Part shown: piece after piece, positions 31,652-42,520 of the stretch
Layout: every line of letters starts with the position of its first letter
Position numbering within the stretch: position 1 is the first letter of the stretch
DNA from: Hoplostethus atlanticus
Taxonomy: Eukaryota > Chordata > Actinopteri > Trachichthyiformes > Trachichthyidae
Direction: 5' to 3'
Length of the DNA: 64,000 nucleotides
Assembly (NCBI GenBank): GCA_034670405.1
Contig: JAXDDX010000052.1
Span: 434,001 to 498,000, forward strand
Translations under genes and position numbers: made by a program
Notes under the pieces: model-generated
The model's input: only the letters and a program-made list of their open reading frames with translations
Database searches by the model: none
What the model was told of the DNA's origin: nothing

Positions 31652-32977
31652 ATGGCAGAGGCATCCCCACTGGAGAACCTGGTGGGCCGACTGGTGGCCA
31701 TGCAGGAGGCGCAGGCGGCGGTCCTGCAGCAACAGACCCAGACGCTCCTCGCCGTGGCGCAGGTGGCGTCAGAGGAGCGCGGCGCGGTGCGGGAGGCGCT
31801 GCGGGACCGCAGCGCGGATCGACCCACCGCCCCGACGCCGATCAGCCTCCAGCGGATGACCGGCGAGGATGACGCGGAGGCCTTCCTCGCCACCTTCGAG
31901 CTGTCGGCGGACGTGGGCAGGTGGACCCCGGAGGAGCGGGTCGTACGGCTGCTGCCCCTGCTCACCGGGGAGGCCCAGCTCGCCGTCCACGGCCTGCCGG
32001 CGGCTGCTCGGAGGGACTACAGCGCGGTGAGGAAGGCCATCCTCGACCGGCTGGGGCTGACGCCTGAGGGGCACCGCCAGAGGTTCCGGGGTCTGGCATA
32101 CGCGGCGGCCGGGCGGCCCTTCACCTATGCCCAGCAGCTGATGGACGCGGCCCGGCGGTGGCTGCAGCCGGAGGCGAACACGCGGGACGGCATGCTGGAG
32201 ACAGTGGCCCTGGAGCAGTTCCTGGAGGGGCTCCCGGCCCGCACGGCAGCCTGGGTCTGCTGCCACCGGCCGGCCAGCCTGGCCGGCCACCCATACCAGG
32301 GACCCATACCGGGGACCCGGGGGGGGCTCCTGCCCGTCTACCCTCCGGACCAGAGCGGGATGTGGCGAGACCCCGCCCTGTGCCGCCGCCCCGGAGGAGG
32401 CCCTTCGTCCCGGCTCCGGTTCCCCGGCCCCTCCCCGAGCCTGGTCGGCGCTCTACTAACCCGTTCTTGTCCTCCTTTTCTCCGCAGGTTCCCACTCACG
32501 GGGTCGGGGCAGGCCCACAGACGGTGACTCAGGCGCCTGGGCAGGAGTGTTGGCGGTGCGGGCAGCTCGGACACTTGCGCAGGGAGTTCCCCCTGATGGA
32601 GGTGGGGCAGGTGGTCCGGGTTGCCGGCCCGCCGGACTCCTCCCCTGGTCTGGAGGGGACCTACCGGATCCCGGTAAGGATCCAAGGGGGTAGACACCAG
32701 GCTTTGCTGGACTCTGGCTGCACGGCCATCAAGTGGGCGGTCAGCACCCTCCGGTACTACCTCCTGGGACGCTCTTTCACCCTCTGGTCGGACCATGCCC
32801 CGCTGCAGTGGCTCCACCGCATGAAAGATACCAACGCGCGGATCACCCGTTGGTACCTGGCCCTCCAGCCGTTTAAGTTCAAGGTGATCCATAGGCCGGG
32901 GGTGCAGATGGTGGTTGCCGACTTTCTCTCCCGCTCCCCGGGGGGCGGGGAGGGGAGTGGGTCGTCGGCCGGACGGC
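31652..32977 (+). pseudogene. gag-(protease)-RNase H remnant fused by deletion
   Basis: The ATG at 31652 directly follows the primer-binding site. The gag part, to about 32285, reads MAEASPLENLVGRLVAMQEA through a SCAN-like region (EGHRQRFRGLAYAAAG, EQFLEGLPARTA). It then needs a change of frame before CWRCGQLGHLRREF, a zinc knuckle whose fourth ligand is F instead of C. The protease-like HQALLDSGC is fused within a codon or two to IKWAVSTLRYYLLGRSF (RNase H) near 32727-32733, then HAPLQWLHRMKDTNARITRW and VVADFLSRS. So protease C-terminus, reverse transcriptase and most of RNase H are deleted. RNase H is followed by only about 70 bases before the 3' LTR, and no integrase remains. Confidence 0.9.
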
Positions 32978-33006
32978 TCCCCGGCCTACGTCGGGCGGTG
33001 GGGGTA

Positions 33007-33443
33007 TGTGGCAGACTGGGGGGTGTGGTTGGGCAGATGGCTGGAGGCGGAGTCGGGCCGGCAGGCGGGTTCGCCCTGCCCCGACACCGGCTGCAGCCCA
33101 TCGGGACTGAGTGGGGACTAATATCTGTTGTGCGTGTGTGTGTTGTCCCCATGTCAGTGAGCCGGAACCACGGAGAAGGGCGCCGCACGAGAGAGAGAGC
33201 GAGCGAACGAGCGAGAGAGAGAGAGAGAGAGGACGGTTCCCGCTGTGAGCGGAGGAGGGCGAGAGAGCCCTGTGTGTGTGGGTGTCCGAGAGAGAGAGAG
33301 AGAGAGGACGGTTCCCGCAGTGAGCGGAGGAGGGCGAGCGAGCCCTGTGTGTGTTCGTATTTGTGTCCAATAAACGGCGTTGCTGCCAACCCAACCCACC
33401 GCAAGTCTCCGCCTCTGCCTACCCATATAGCATCATTGCTACA
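33007..33443 (+). repeat. 3' LTR (437 bp)
   Basis: Same start and end as the 5' LTR, preceded by the purine-rich GGGCGGTGGGGGTA, a plausible polypurine tract. Differences from the 5' LTR are mostly shorter AG tracts and loss of a GCGGGG unit near 33048. Confidence 0.95.
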
Positions 33444-33575
33444 GTGTTCTTTCATAGTTTTGATGTCTTCAGTATTAATCTACAATGTAGAAAATAATAA
33501 AAAATAAAGAAAAACCATTGAATGAGAAGGTGTGTCCAAACTTTTGACTGGTACTGTATATATATAGTTGGACCA

Positions 33576-34439
33576 GTTATTAGTAGCTTGGATTAGTCAT
33601 GTTCCATTGCACATGCACTTTAAAACACAATTCACTGTATGATTTCTAATTGCACTGTTATCTGAACAAACTATATGAAACCTGTTGCTCAAAATCCACT
33701 CACTCAAACATGTATTCGTTAAATGTACAGTAGACCTATGACAAGTGTTTACATTACAAAGACATTTGTTAAGACATTTATTACATTTTGTTTATTGTCT
33801 CATACAAATCATTCAATGAAACAGTTTTGGCAAAATACTGATGTGCAAAAAGTCAAGTTCAATGACATACATCTTCACATATTGCTAAGAAGACCGGCGT
33901 CTAGATCATAACAGCAGAATAGATTTACAAGACTCAACACGCGCTCAGCTGCTATGACTGCGACTACCACCAGATATCACTGTCGAGTAAATGTTTTGAG
34001 CATTTCATAAAGCATCGACTCAAATATTTAAATTGTCTCGGTGCTTCGGAAAGCCTCATTCTGCACATCCCTACTCAAAAGTGGAAAACAAAACAATCCA
34101 GGCAAGGCTGCAGGTCATAGCAGTCAATCAAATGGGTAGGCCTTTCTGTCTACCTCCAGGTGAGCACTATGTGCTTGGCTCACCATGGACTAACAGAAGA
34201 GGAAGAGGATGGAGCCCCAGTTCAAATCTCCCTCTTGTACTCTCTGTAATCACACGACTACAAAGGAGACTCTGATATGATCCTCAGCCAGCATTGAAAG
34301 GACAGAGAGAAAGATGTGTGTCTAACACTATGTCTACTGACTCTAACAAATCATTATTTGGGTGCACTGCATCACAATGACATTGAGCTGTTTTTGGTGT
34401 TCCAATGTATTGGTGATGTTGCTCACAGTTAGCCAGGTT
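33576..34439. other. No gene recognised
   Basis: Frames below 85 codons without motifs. Mostly AT-rich single-copy-looking sequence between the Tc1 insertion and a gypsy RT fragment. Confidence 0.4.
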
Positions 34440-35063
34440 AGCCTGGCATAACGATGCTTTCAAGGTGCCTGAAAACAAGTGCAAAATGCTGCAAGCAGAA
34501 TTGAAGGCCTTGCTGGAGATGGGAGTGATAGAAGAATCCACCAGTGCCTGGGGCTACACACCCCATCAGGCTTGTTCTCAAACCTGTCTATACAGTTCTG
34601 TGCAGAACATTGCAAGGTGAATAATGTGTCCATGTTTGATGCCTACCCAATGCCCCTTGTCGACAAGCTCCTAGACAGGTTAGGTACAGCTCATTTTGTC
34701 ACATCACTGGATTTGACCAGGGGCTACTGGCAGATTCCCTCATCAGAGAACATCCTTCTTCACTCTGTATGGGTTGTACCAATTTGCTACACTTCCCTTT
34801 GGGTTGTTCGGGGGCCCAGCTACATTTCAACACCTCATGGATTTACGTATTACACCCTCATGTGGAGTATGCAGCTGCTTACTTTGATGACGTCATCATC
34901 CACCGTGACAGCTGGCAGCAGCACATACAACAGGTGGGGGCGGTGCTAAACTCCCAAAGGTGAGTGGGGCTCACAGGCCAAAAGAAATGTGCGGTTGGAC
35001 GGAGGGAGATACAGTATCTTGGGTACTTAGGCAGCGGGCAGGTGCGTCCTCAAATAGATAAGT
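34440..35063 (+). pseudogene. Ty3/gypsy reverse transcriptase fragment
   Basis: Read rightwards: NDAFKVPENKCKMLQAEL, KALLEMGVIEESTSAW, then with frame changes FDAYPMPLVDKLLDRLG, TSLDLTRGYWQIPSSE, FGAPATFQH-type region near 34810-34840, AAYFDDVIIHRDSWQQHIQQ (YFDD instead of the usual YLDD) and KKCAVGRREIQYLGYL. There are at least three frame changes (near 34560, 34750 and 34850). It ends at about 35063, without RNase H. It is close in style to the fragment at 16677. Confidence 0.85.
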
Positions 35064-35770
35064 CTCAAAGTTCGTTACACTTCTATCCATAATCATTCTT
35101 CAGCTGAGGAATCAGATCCTTTCAGGTAACAATATTAATCTAGTTAAAATATTGCTGTACTGTGCAGAGATAAGTGAAAGGTGCTTTGTAGAATGACTTC
35201 AATGGAAGAGTTCAATGTTGCCTTCGGTGTTTATAAAGACACTATATGTTAAGTCTTTCCTGAGCGCAGAACTGAATTAGATAGGTATTTAACTATCTGA
35301 TCTGGCCATGTTTTATGGGGCACGTTTTTGAATATCATAAATCATTCTCCACAAAAGCAGCAACAAATTCAATCATAGGCTGGACTGGTCCATCGTTTTT
35401 TCTTAAATGTTATTTTCTATTAGGTCTTACTGTGTTCATAATTTTCTGCCATTGTCTCAGGGTTTTGTGTTGTCAGATTTCTGTTGCACTTATCGAGGCA
35501 CTTTTCGGTTACTTTAGTCTTTCACCATTACATATTGTAGTATAAAAGATAATTATTATAAAGAATTTGCACTAATTGAAGTACCTTAACTTACCTTAAG
35601 CACGTTTCATTACAACAAATGTTCATTCAGCTCAGCAAATACAAATAAAGGCCTTTTCATTTATTTAAATACACTGATACCTTAGTACATGTTTGTTTGA
35701 TTTTTGGTATAGCCCCCCCTGGAGAAAAATGCACCAGCCGCCACTGAATGTGAGTTAGAAGAACCTAAAG
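35064..35770. other. Non-coding, AT-rich
   Basis: No domain. A short segment near 35713-35750 (CCCCCCCTGGAGAAAAATGC) looks like the end of a fish DNA-transposon repeat, but its partner was not found. Confidence 0.35.
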
Positions 35771-35772
35771 TA

Positions 35773-36347
35773 CACTACCGGTCAAACACCCCCATTTTTC
35801 CAATTTTGATTCATCGATCCATATTACCTTCTTCCAGTCTTCAGTAGTCCACTGGCGGTGCTTCATGGCCCAGGCAAGCCTCTTTTTCTTATTTTGCCAT
35901 CTTAGCAATGGCTTTCTTACTGCCACTCGACCTGTCAAACTTGCAGCTCCAAGTCTTCTCTTCACAGTTGAAACTGAGACTTGCTTACTTCGACCAGTGT
36001 TAAGCTGTGCTTGAAGCTGTTGTCCAGTGAGCCACCTATCACGCAAGCTGTTGACTCTCAGAAACTTGTCTTCTGATTCAGTTGTGTCTTTGGGTCTGCC
36101 AGACCTCTTCCTGTCAGAGTTTCCTCCAGTTTCCAAGTGCCTTTTGATGGTGTAGGAAACTGTACTCACTGACACCTTGGCTCTTAAATTTACATTAATT
36201 TTCAGTTTTTGCTGACCTAAACTTTTTTAACCTCTAGCAGTTTACCGCTTACCTTTGTACAATTTCAGGTTATTCACTGGACTTTAATTGCTTAAATTTC
36301 AATAAAAACTGGGAAAATGGGGGTGTTCTAAAACTTGACTGGTAGTG
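35773..36347 (-). mobile_element. Deleted Tc1-like transposon with TA duplication
   Basis: The left terminus is CACTACCGGTCAAACACC. The right terminus on the opposite strand is CACTACCAGTCAAGTTTTAG. TA flanks it at 35771-35772 and 36348-36349. It is about 575 bp, roughly a third of a full Tc1. The TIRs differ in family from the Tc1 at 29660. Confidence 0.85.
35778..36175 (-). pseudogene. N-terminal part of a Tc1 transposase
   Basis: The frame starts at a non-ATG codon within the first HTH (MSVSTVSYTIKRHLETGG in the open frame). It continues DRKRSGRPKDTTESEDKFLR, LTGQQLQAQLNTGRS, VSTVKRRLGAASLTGRVAVR and KKVIWIDESKLEKWG, so the first catalytic aspartate (DESK) is present. It then runs straight into the left TIR. 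The second D and the E are deleted. Confidence 0.85.
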
Positions 36348-36349
36348 TA

Positions 36350-36706
36350 GTTGATACGTTTCTGGCTCAAGAAGGGATACATGATTGGCCCTTTTTGATA
36401 GTTCTCCCTTTTCAAAATACCGCATTAATCCTATCGGCATTGCCACCCGTAAATATTCTGGCAAAAAGGCACTTGATCATTGATTTGTAAGCTCCTCATG
36501 ATGATAGCACACCAAGCATCAACAGCCTTATACCTCACGCGCCTTTTTCACTACCATTGACCATGCTATTCAGTTCATTAAATCAGCCAGTAATAGTGTA
36601 TAGCTTGGCAAAGCTGAAATAAAAGGTGCATTTAAGGTCATGCCGCTTCATCCTTCACAGTGGCACCTCCTTGGAGTCAAGTGGTATAATAAAACTTTTT
36701 TTTTCA
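36350..36706. other. No gene recognised
   Basis: Short spacer between the Tc1-like element and an L1-type 3' fragment. No motifs. Confidence 0.35.
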
Positions 36707-36818
36707 CAGATTTTTTTTTTCAAGTAACTTTATTGGGAGGCGTATGTAACATACAAGATGAACAGTACTGAGCAAATACAGTGTGCATCTCATTTTTACA
36801 ACTTAGGACACACACACA

Positions 36819-36852
<34 letters not shown>

Positions 36853-37485
36853 GAAAAAAAAAGTAAGAAACAAAGGTAGTAAGACATGATGAAACATGGA
36901 TATGTCTATTGGTGCTAGTCCCTATGGTTTGCTCTGTTACAGGGGAGACAATCTAGCTCACATCAAAGGAGGGGAGAGAAGTAACATAGTTTGTAAAATA
37001 ATTCTTCAGATGAGCCCTTCGGTTATATTTCATTTTTCTAGGAGGAAGGACATTAGGTTCTTGAAACAAGACTTGGAAGGTGGGGGCTTAGAATCCTTCC
37101 ATTGCAATAATATGTGTTTACGGGCTACAAGAGAGACAAAGGCAACAACATCACACTCTTTTTTTAAGTGTTTTTAAGACATCACACTCTTTTTTTTAAG
37201 ACTGTTACATTCTTTAGGTACACCAAAGATGGAGATTACAGGGTTCCAAGGTAGCATGAAGAGCCCTTGATTAAGTAATAAAAAGAGGACCAAATTGCAT
37301 TTAGTTTTGGAATATAAATTATTGGTTAATTATTGTTATTGGCAGGTGACAGATCGCACCTATCACATTTATCGCTAGTGTCAGTTTACTAAGTCTTACT
37401 TTAGAGAAATGTATGCTGTGTAAGACCTTAAATTGGATCAACAACGTCAACCTAGCACAAGAGGTAGTAGAGTTAACTTTTTTAC
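36707..37485 (-). mobile_element. L1-like LINE 3' fragment (minus strand)
   Basis: The T run at 36709-36720 marks the poly(A) end, followed by TTTATTGGGAGGCGTATG-type 3' UTR and a (CA)n tract at 36811-36850. Further right the minus strand reads FVSLVARKHILLQWKDSKPP and, near 37340-37450, LIQFKVLHSIHFSKVRLSKL then SDKCDRCDLSP, the C-X2-C zinc-finger start of L1 ORF2 C-termini. Frameshifts and stops are frequent. The 5' side is missing. Confidence 0.7.
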
Positions 37486-37727
37486 TTTTACTTATTTTGA
37501 TTCTATTTTAATTTTATTTCAATATAAATTGTCCTTCTGTTATTTTTAATGTCCATGTTCTTATTAAATGTTTTATACATCTAAAGGACCTTGAATTGCC
37601 TATGTGTATGAAATGTGCTATACAAATAAACTTGCCTTGACCCTGTTGAGAGCTCCCTCCCACCATTCATCCTTAAATACAGTTACCTGGGAGAAAGAGC
37701 TGGAAACTGAGAAGGTGTTGCAGAAGT
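37486..37727. other. Non-coding spacer
   Basis: AT-rich. A TGAAATGTGCTATACAAATA phrase at about 37609 looks like the end of a fish LINE/SINE tail, but nothing more could be assigned. Confidence 0.35.
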
Positions 37728-38070
37728 CAAGTCAACTTTATTCAGATAGCCCTTTATCATAAACAAGCCTCAAATTACTTTACAGGCCTAACTAGGTCCG
37801 ACTGATAGACAATCAAATTTATGACACAATCAATTATGACAAATAAAATGTTTACAGAATATGATCAGAACAAAACCACATAAATAGAGAGTAAGGTAGA
37901 AGATGACTGAAAGGACATAGCAAGCCTATGTAGTCTGACCTGACTGGCACCACCGGCCGAAGGCGCTCTATGACGACAAGGAAAAACTCCAAGAAAATTC
38001 AAAGAGGCATCCCCCCACCACAATGACTGGGCGAGCAATAGGTGCCAGGACAAAATATAGTGCAGCCCAT
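37728..38070. repeat. Dispersed repeat, second copy of the 8707 family
   Basis: Ordered landmarks shared with 8707-8965: AGTCAACTTTATTCAGATAG, GACAAGGAAAAACTCCAAGA, CATCCCCCCACC, ACTGGGCGAGCAATAGGTGC. It is more diverged than the copy at 8707. Confidence 0.6.
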
Positions 38071-39129
38071 GTAGTTCTGTGGTGTATAGTTCAATTAAAT
38101 AGTTCAATATCCTTGTTCAGCCAGGGCCTCTTTAGTTGGGAATATGTAGTGCAAGCCATATATGTCAGTGTCCTCAGTCAACCAGGGGCCAAATAGATTG
38201 CTTTATATGGATCCAGTGATGAGATTTAAATTGAGTGCCATTCCTCTTGAATGGCTGAGTGCAGCAAAGAGTTTGTTTTCCAATGACAAGCTTGGGGAAT
38301 GTGTTGGAATATGCTGGAGGAAGTGACTCACGACATATGTGAATATCATTGACTTTTAGAAAACTTTTTTCTTTTCCTTTCTTGACTATTTGGATTCTTT
38401 TTTCATTTAGAATGTCTTTTGTTTTGTGTCTTTCATTTAAACTCAAGCACAGAACTATAAAATTGAAAATTGTATTTGTTCAGGGGGACTTTTATTTTGA
38501 ACTATACGATTGAGTGATCTTGCATAAATGTTTAATTGAGTCCATTCGTTAATGTATCGTGAAACTATGTGCTCTCTGAACCATGTAGAAAGAAAGTGCT
38601 ACCTGCTGTGGTTCTCATTCTCAAGCAAGCAATCATCTTCATTCAGCTAACACAAACAACATCCTTTTCTCACTGTTTAATACCATTATCTGACTTTGAT
38701 CTGGTTACTGAGCTGAAAGTTGGGATGGGGAATTGAATTGCATTTGCATATGATGCAGATTTCTGTGTGTTCTCCTAGCCGTTGATTATGATTGGTGTGT
38801 TATTGCTCGCTGGAGCATAACAAATCTGTTATGTTGTTTTGCTAGTGCTAATTCAATTGCCACATTGCCACAAAAGTAATTATCTGTCATTTATTTTGAT
38901 GCCATGAGCACAAGTCAGAGTGCACCTGCTGCCTCTGGCCAGGCTAAAAATAAATCTAAGCTCTACCCCTGGTATTCTGAAGGAGTTAAAAGGCTGGCAG
39001 TTACAACTGATGGCTTTCTACAGATCGATAGTATTTCATATTTATGTATTTGAAATATATATTTAATCAGTTTGTGTATTTTGTGTTTTCTGTCATCAAA
39101 AATCAGTGACATTTGTAACAGGACACAAT
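38071..39129. other. No gene recognised
   Basis: A 90-codon minus-strand frame at 38174-38446 has no recognisable motif. The remainder is AT-rich non-coding DNA. Confidence 0.4.
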
Positions 39130-39500
39130 AAGGACAATATTTATGTAGTTAAAAGCTTTAATTATATAGCACTCAAAACAAGGTTACAAAGTGCTTCACA
39201 ACCAAGAAAATAAGTCAACAATGACAAAGGATAAATAAGACAGGATAAGATAAAGAACAATGAGGTACAAAACAGTAAAAGCCTAAACGGATAAAACAAA
39301 AGGAATAAATAAATAAATAAATATTCTGCCAGCCTGAGCTCCTCAGGCAAGGCGTTCCAATGTCAAAAGCCCGGTCACCTTTAGTCTGTAGCCTGGACAC
39401 AGGAACAGTCAGAAGGGCCCTGTCTGAGGCTCATAAGGGATCAAAAGATCAGAAAGATAATTGGAGCCAGGCCATGCAAGGCCTTAAAAACAATCAATAA
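39130..39500. repeat. Dispersed fish repeat with TTATATAGCACTCAAAACAA start
   Basis: Begins TTTAATTATATAGCACTCAA, then TTACAAAGTGCTTCACAACC, (AAAT)n at about 39303-39322, CTCAGGCAAGGCGTTCCAAT, GCCCGGTCACCTTTAGTCTG and GCCAGGCCATGCAAGGCCTT. This landmark order is one I know from a repeat widespread in fish genomes, usually considered a LINE-related 3' tail. Not coding. Confidence 0.6.
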
Positions 39501-40080
39501 AACCTTAAAATCAATTCTAAACTAAACAGACAGACTAAAGTTTTAGTTTAAAAGCCTCGGTTCAGCATTTTGAACACACTGGAAGCGCTCTCTCTTTTTG
39601 GATAAGGCAGGTTGCAGTAGTCAAGGAGAGATTAAATAAAAGCATGTATAATCCTCTCTGTATCACTGAAGTTCAAGACAGAACGTTTGCATTTCTGAGA
39701 TGAAAAAAGCATGACGTCATCATCATCCACAAGTTGCCTTTTCTTGGACCATGGGAAATATGCATAGTTACGCATCAGTCTCAAAGATACGACGGTACAC
39801 AATGGCCAGTCCAAAGGATATCATTCTTCCAATCCTGGACCCACGTCTTTTATATAGTATGATAGATTGTTCAGTTCTGAAATCATTCAAAACCTAGAAG
39901 CAACTCTAAAATTGAGGTTAACAGACTAGGTAAGTGTCAAGGTCAAGCTGGGCCCAATTGTTACAAGAACACACTGCTACAAGTACCTTTTGGCTCTCCA
40001 TTAAAAATACAGTGCAGCAGTGGGGAGCAGCCACTAGCTATCCAACCTCTCATTATTTCTACCCTATGAGCTGCATAATA
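39501..40080. other. Unassigned, no gene
   Basis: No domain. It sits between the dispersed repeat and the LTR-like flank of the chromodomain gypsy element. Confidence 0.35.
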
Positions 40081-40374
40081 ATGTAAGGCTAGTACTAGCG
40101 GACGCAGACGAGACAGGAGGCAGGGAGCAGGGTAAAGCAGGCTTTACTGGTGGAATTGCGATGAGGTACAAAACAGGCAAAAGCAACGGGCTACACAGTG
40201 CAGATAAGCACGGAAGCTAGACAACAGTCGTGGTGGCTGTAGGCAAAATTGACAAACAAGCACAGAGCATGGTGAGGGCAGAGCATATATACACAGGTGA
40301 TAGGTGATTGGAAACAGCTGAGCAGGTATGGAGGCTCTCAGTGACACGCCCAGGACCCAGCTTCTCTCCTTTGG

Positions 40375-40960
40375 GCCATACCCCTCCCAGTCTACGAGGT
40401 ACTGAAGCCCTCTCCCACGGCGGCGAACCTTCAACAGGCGACGTACCTTCAACAGGCGACGTACCGTGTAGATGGGGTGACCGTCCAAGAGGCGGGGAGC
40501 GGGCAGCGGTGGCTGGAGCTGTCGTGGAAAATTGCCTAAAATTGCACTCAGAAAGCATTGAAATAACACACAAAACATTGACAGGTTGAAGTATAAAAAT
40601 ATATTGTATACAGATATACTGGAGAGAGGCGGACGACAGCGGGGTTGAAAACCTTGGAAATGGGGAAAGGGCCAACAAACCGGGGAGAGAGCTTGCGAGA
40701 CTCAGTACGGAGGGGAAGGTTGCCTCCTGAGCAGGGAACAATGCGGGTTGGTAGCCTAGGGAGCAATGGAAGGGTGAGAGACCAGAGGCGGAGGAAGGGA
40801 GTGTATTTTGGGCATACTCAATCCAAGGGAGATACTTGCTCCAGGAGGTCGGGTTGGCAGATGTCAAGCAGCGTAGGGCAGTCTCCAAGTCCTGGTTGGT
40901 ACACTCCGACTGGCCGTTGGTTTGGGGTGGTAGCCTAGGAGAGAGCAGAAAGCCTTCCAA
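40375..40960 (-). pseudogene. Integrase C-terminus and chromodomain
   Basis: From 40960: [20 protein letters not shown] (end of the integrase core), then [33 protein letters not shown], then an unrelated stretch at about 40560-40620 that breaks the linker. The chromodomain follows: [15 protein letters not shown] and [20 protein letters not shown]. An 18-bp tandem duplication (ACCTTCAACAGGCGACGT twice, about 40433-40468) adds six residues to the chromodomain start. It terminates early after SWVLGV. Confidence 0.85.
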
Positions 40961-41369
40961 AACTGGGAAATAAACTGTGGGCCCCTATCAGAGACTATGT
41001 CCTGGGGAAGACCATGGATGCGGAAAACATGGGTGATGATGAGTTCTGCGGTTTCCTTGGAGATGGCAGCTTGGGGAGGGGACTGAAATGAGCAGCCTTG
41101 GAAAACCGGTCAACAACAGTGAGGATAGCAGTGTTACCGTGAGAACAAAGGTGGCAAAGTCAGGTGACAAAGTCCTGAGCGATGTGCGACCAAGGACAAT
41201 GAGGCGCGGGAAAGGGGGTGGAGCAGTCCCGCCAGAGCCTGAGTGGACAACTTACTCCGTGCACAAGTAGGGCAGGCTGTCACAAAGGAGCATGTGTCCC
41301 CCGCCATGGTGGGCCACCAGAAGTGCTGGTGGAGGAAGGCTAATGTGCGGCTCAGCCCGGGATGGCAGG
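40961..41369 (-). pseudogene. Integrase core, frameshifted
   Basis: Short blocks in different frames, including the [14 protein letters not shown] segment and a TVLSDRGPQF-like region at 40960-41010. There are multiple frameshifts. The zinc-binding HHCC part lies near 41270-41360 ([19 protein letters not shown], by conceptual reading). Confidence 0.6.
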
Positions 41370-41807
41370 TCAGCTTGGAACCATGGGCCCACTGGAGAAC
41401 CTGAGACCAGACTGAATCGGGGACAAACAGACGGTTAGGAGGGCCAGCTTGACGGCCAACAGTTCCCGGTTGCCGACGTCATAATTTGTCTCTGTGGGAG
41501 TCAAGTAACGGGAGAAGTATGCACAGGGGTGGAGTTTCTGGTCCGTGGGTGAATGCTGAGAGAGTATGCCTCCTATTCCCACATTAGAGGCATCCACCTC
41601 CACAACAAACTGAAGGGAAGGCTCCGGATGGATCAGTATGGGGGTTGAGGGGAAGCGGTGCTTGAGGTCCGAGAAGGCCCGGTCAGTGGCAGGAGTCCAG
41701 GAAAAAGGTGAGGATTGTGAGGTCAAGGCGGTGAGAGGGGCAGCCACAGTGCTGTAGTTCCTGATGAAACGCTGATAGAAATTGGCGAAGCCCAGGAAGC
41801 ACTGCAT
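41370..41807 (-). pseudogene. RT connection and RNase H of the chromovirus
   Basis: [20 protein letters not shown] (RT connection), [38 protein letters not shown] (RNase H first aspartate), [24 protein letters not shown] segment and ELLAVKLAL (RNase H glutamate/aspartate region). It breaks after [11 protein letters not shown]. Confidence 0.9.
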
Positions 41808-41952
41808 CTCCTTGATGGAGGTAGGCTGCGGCCAGTCTCAGACAGCCTGTACCTTGGCGGGATCCATCTGCACTTGACCGTCGGAGATGATGTAGCCTAA
41901 GAAGGGGACACTAGAGACGTGAAACTCACACTTCTTGGCTTTGACGAACAGG

Positions 41953-42480
41953 CTATTCCTGGGGAGAGGGTGAGAAAATCAAGATATCATCCAGGTAGAC
42001 AAACACAAAGCGGTTGAGCATGTCCCTGAGAACATCATTGACTAGGGCCTGAAACACTGCCGGGGCATTGGTGAGTCCAAAAGGCATGACTAAGTATTCA
42101 AAATGGCCGATGGGAGTATTGAACGCCATCTTCCACTCATCTCCCTCCCGTATCCAGACGAGATGGTAGGCATTCCTCAAGTCGAGCTTGGAGAAGGTTG
42201 TGGAGCCCTGGAGCAACTCGAAAGCGAAGGAGATGAGTGGAAGAGGGTAGCGGTTCTTCACGGTGATGTTGTTCAAACCTCGGAAGTCAATGCACTGCCG
42301 CAGAGTCTTATCCTTCTTGTCCACGAAGAAGAAGCCAGCCCCCAACGGGGATGAAGAGGGGTGAATAAGGCTGGCGGCCAGCGACTCCTTGATGTACTTG
42401 TCCATAGCCCTTCTTTCCAGGCGAGAGAGGGAGTAGAGACACCCCTTGGGAAGGGTCGCACCGGGCAGTAGGTCTATGGC
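41953..42480 (-). pseudogene. Reverse transcriptase of the chromovirus
   Basis: [15 protein letters not shown] at the start (about 42500), [80 protein letters not shown] and [17 protein letters not shown]. The catalytic YLDD is intact. A short break separates it from the connection region at 41807. Confidence 0.92.
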
Positions 42481-42520
42481 ACAGTCATATGGCCTGTGAG
42501 GGCCAAAAAACGACCAAAGG

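Larger units (their letters stand above)
31161..33443 (+). mobile_element. LTR retrotransposon with large internal deletion, in Tc1
   Basis: Complete unit: 5' LTR 31161-31632, internal 31633-33006, 3' LTR 33007-33443, starting TGTGGCAGAC and ending TTGCTACA. The 5-bp target duplication GTGTT occurs at 31156-31160 and 33444-33448. The interior keeps gag, a zinc knuckle, the start of protease and the end of RNase H. The catalytic reverse transcriptase and any integrase are gone. It must have been moved by proteins made elsewhere, or the deletion followed integration. It interrupts a Tc1 element and is the youngest layer here. Confidence 0.95.
29660..33556 (-). mobile_element. Tc1-type transposon, split by an LTR element
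   Basis: Inverted termini CAGTACCAGTCAAAAGTTTG occur at 29660 and, on the opposite strand, ending at 33556. TA lies on each side (29658-29659 and 33557-33558). Removing the 2,288-bp LTR insertion with one target copy leaves about 1.6 kb, the usual Tc1 length. The long internal stretch next to each TIR (ACACCTTCTCATTCAATGG onward) is also inverted. The family resembles abundant salmonid-type Tc1 elements. Confidence 0.95.
40081..42520 (-). mobile_element. Chromodomain Ty3/gypsy (sushi-like chromovirus), decayed pol
   Basis: The minus-strand gene order RT (42470-41953), RNase H (41807-41370), integrase (about 41350-40560) and chromodomain (40490-40375) identifies a chromovirus. The LTR region on the left (about 40350-40081) would begin TGTCACTGAGAG next to the chromodomain. 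The polypurine tract is not visible, so that junction may be a deletion. Gag is absent here; an isolated gag N-terminal piece of the same type lies at 43622-43905, separated by an LTR-like insertion. Confidence 0.85.
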
